Part shown: piece after piece, positions 6,513 to 6,851 of the stretch
Numbering within the stretch: the stretch's first letter is position 1
Layout: every line of letters begins with the position of its first letter
Origin: an uncultured Lachnospiraceae bacterium
GTDB taxonomy: Bacteria > Bacillota > Clostridia > Lachnospirales > Lachnospiraceae
Assembly (NCBI GenBank): GCA_947175775.1
Contig: CAMWNY010000132.1
Span: forward strand, 1 to 6,851
DNA length: 6,851 bases
Reading direction: 5' to 3'
Notes under the pieces: generated by a model
Databases searched by the model: none
Told to the model about the DNA's origin: nothing
The model's input: only the letters and a program-made list of their open reading frames with translations
Program-made: the position numbers and the translations under genes

Positions 6513-6851
6513 TCATGCGGCGCATACACCGCAAACATCTCATTCTCATACACCAGCGCATAATCCGACTTCTTTGCAAACGCAAGGACTGCATCGCGCT
6601 TTTTATCTGCCTTCCCCTGCTGTTCTCTAAGCCTCAATGCCTCTGTCCCCAAAATCACGACCGGCGTTTCGCCGTTTTGATACAGATTTTCCAAATCCTG
6701 CTCAAGCAGCTCCAGTCTGTTGGAATCCAAATCCCCCCACGTCGTAAACACTGCCGGCTCCATATCCATAATATACGAAACCGCGGGAATATCGCCATAT
6801 AATATCACACGTTTTTTATTCAAACCGCTTTCATAAAGAAAACTGTCAAGC
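6506..6851 (-). CDS. C-terminal end of a larger protein, probably the extracytoplasmic tail of a membrane glycosyltransferase-like protein (partial)
   Basis: The frame is open from the right edge to a TAG at 6508-6506, covering 114 codons. A TTG at 6823 could be called a start, but no ribosome binding site precedes it and codons before it continue without a stop. The window therefore most likely shows only the end of a longer gene. The visible part is soluble. A strand-like segment RVILYGDIPAVSYIMDM is followed by TTWGDLDS, an acidic helix (about 20 residues), a VVILGTEAL strand, a charged helix, and a final YENEMFAVYAPHDE. Strand-helix alternation after a basic KK is typical of the extracytoplasmic tails of polytopic glycosyltransferase-like proteins in clostridial polysaccharide loci. 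The tail of the 598-residue membrane protein in this window has a comparable layout. The family assignment is by resemblance only. The gene shares the direction of the glycan operon, suggesting that the locus continues beyond the AAA gene. Confidence 0.7.
   Translation of the reverse strand, partial: LDSFLYESGLNKKRVILYGDIPAVSYIMDMEPAVFTTWGDLDSNRLELLEQDLENLYQNGETPVVILGTEALRLREQQGKADKKRDAVLAFAKKSDYALVYENEMFAVYAPHDE

Noticed and set aside
6506..6823. A complete small protein of 105 residues starting at TTG 6823.
   Set aside because: No ribosome binding site precedes the TTG, and the frame stays open upstream to the window edge. It is better read as the end of a larger gene.

Overview
The window looks like part of a surface-polysaccharide or glycoconjugate locus from a low-to-mid GC Gram-positive anaerobe, most likely a clostridial or Lachnospiraceae-type bacterium. 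This is inferred from three things: strong AGGAGG-like ribosome binding sites, the style of the large multi-pass membrane proteins with C-terminal extracytoplasmic tails, and an AAA-ATPase-like/PD-(D/E)XK gene of a family that is abundant in Clostridia and Bacteroidetes. No rRNA, tRNA, CRISPR array or transposase was seen, so the taxonomic call is soft.

Positions 4687 down to 1 (minus strand) hold one tightly packed operon read right to left. The order is a WecE/RffA-type sugar-nucleotide 4-aminotransferase, a 598-residue polytopic membrane protein, a PseH/RimJ-like GNAT acetyltransferase, an ArnC/GtrB-like GT2 glycosyltransferase with two C-terminal membrane helices, and the first 93 codons of another membrane protein that runs off the left edge. 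All four junctions are 4-nt stop/start overlaps (ATGA three times, GTGA once), which suggests translational coupling. A good sigma-A-like promoter (TTGCAA, 17 bp, TAATAT) precedes the first gene.

The genes read as a pathway. WecE would make dTDP-4-amino-4,6-dideoxy-galactose, and the GNAT would N-acetylate the 4-amino group. The GT2 would load the sugar onto undecaprenyl phosphate at the inner face of the membrane. One of the polytopic proteins could then transfer the flipped lipid-linked sugar to an acceptor outside the cell. Only the aminotransferase step is strongly supported by sequence; the rest is inference from family and context.

Positions 4688-4925 are a divergent promoter region. 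Positions 4926-6488 (plus strand) carry a single-gene unit with its own promoter, encoding a 520-residue AAA-ATPase-like protein with a C-terminal PD-(D/E)XK nuclease-like domain. It is visibly AT-richer than the glycan genes and in the opposite orientation, so it looks like an accessory insertion. Positions 6506-6851 (minus strand) hold the C-terminal end of a further protein, probably another membrane glycosyltransferase-like gene. This gene and the AAA gene converge on a perfect 10-bp inverted repeat that contains both stop codons.
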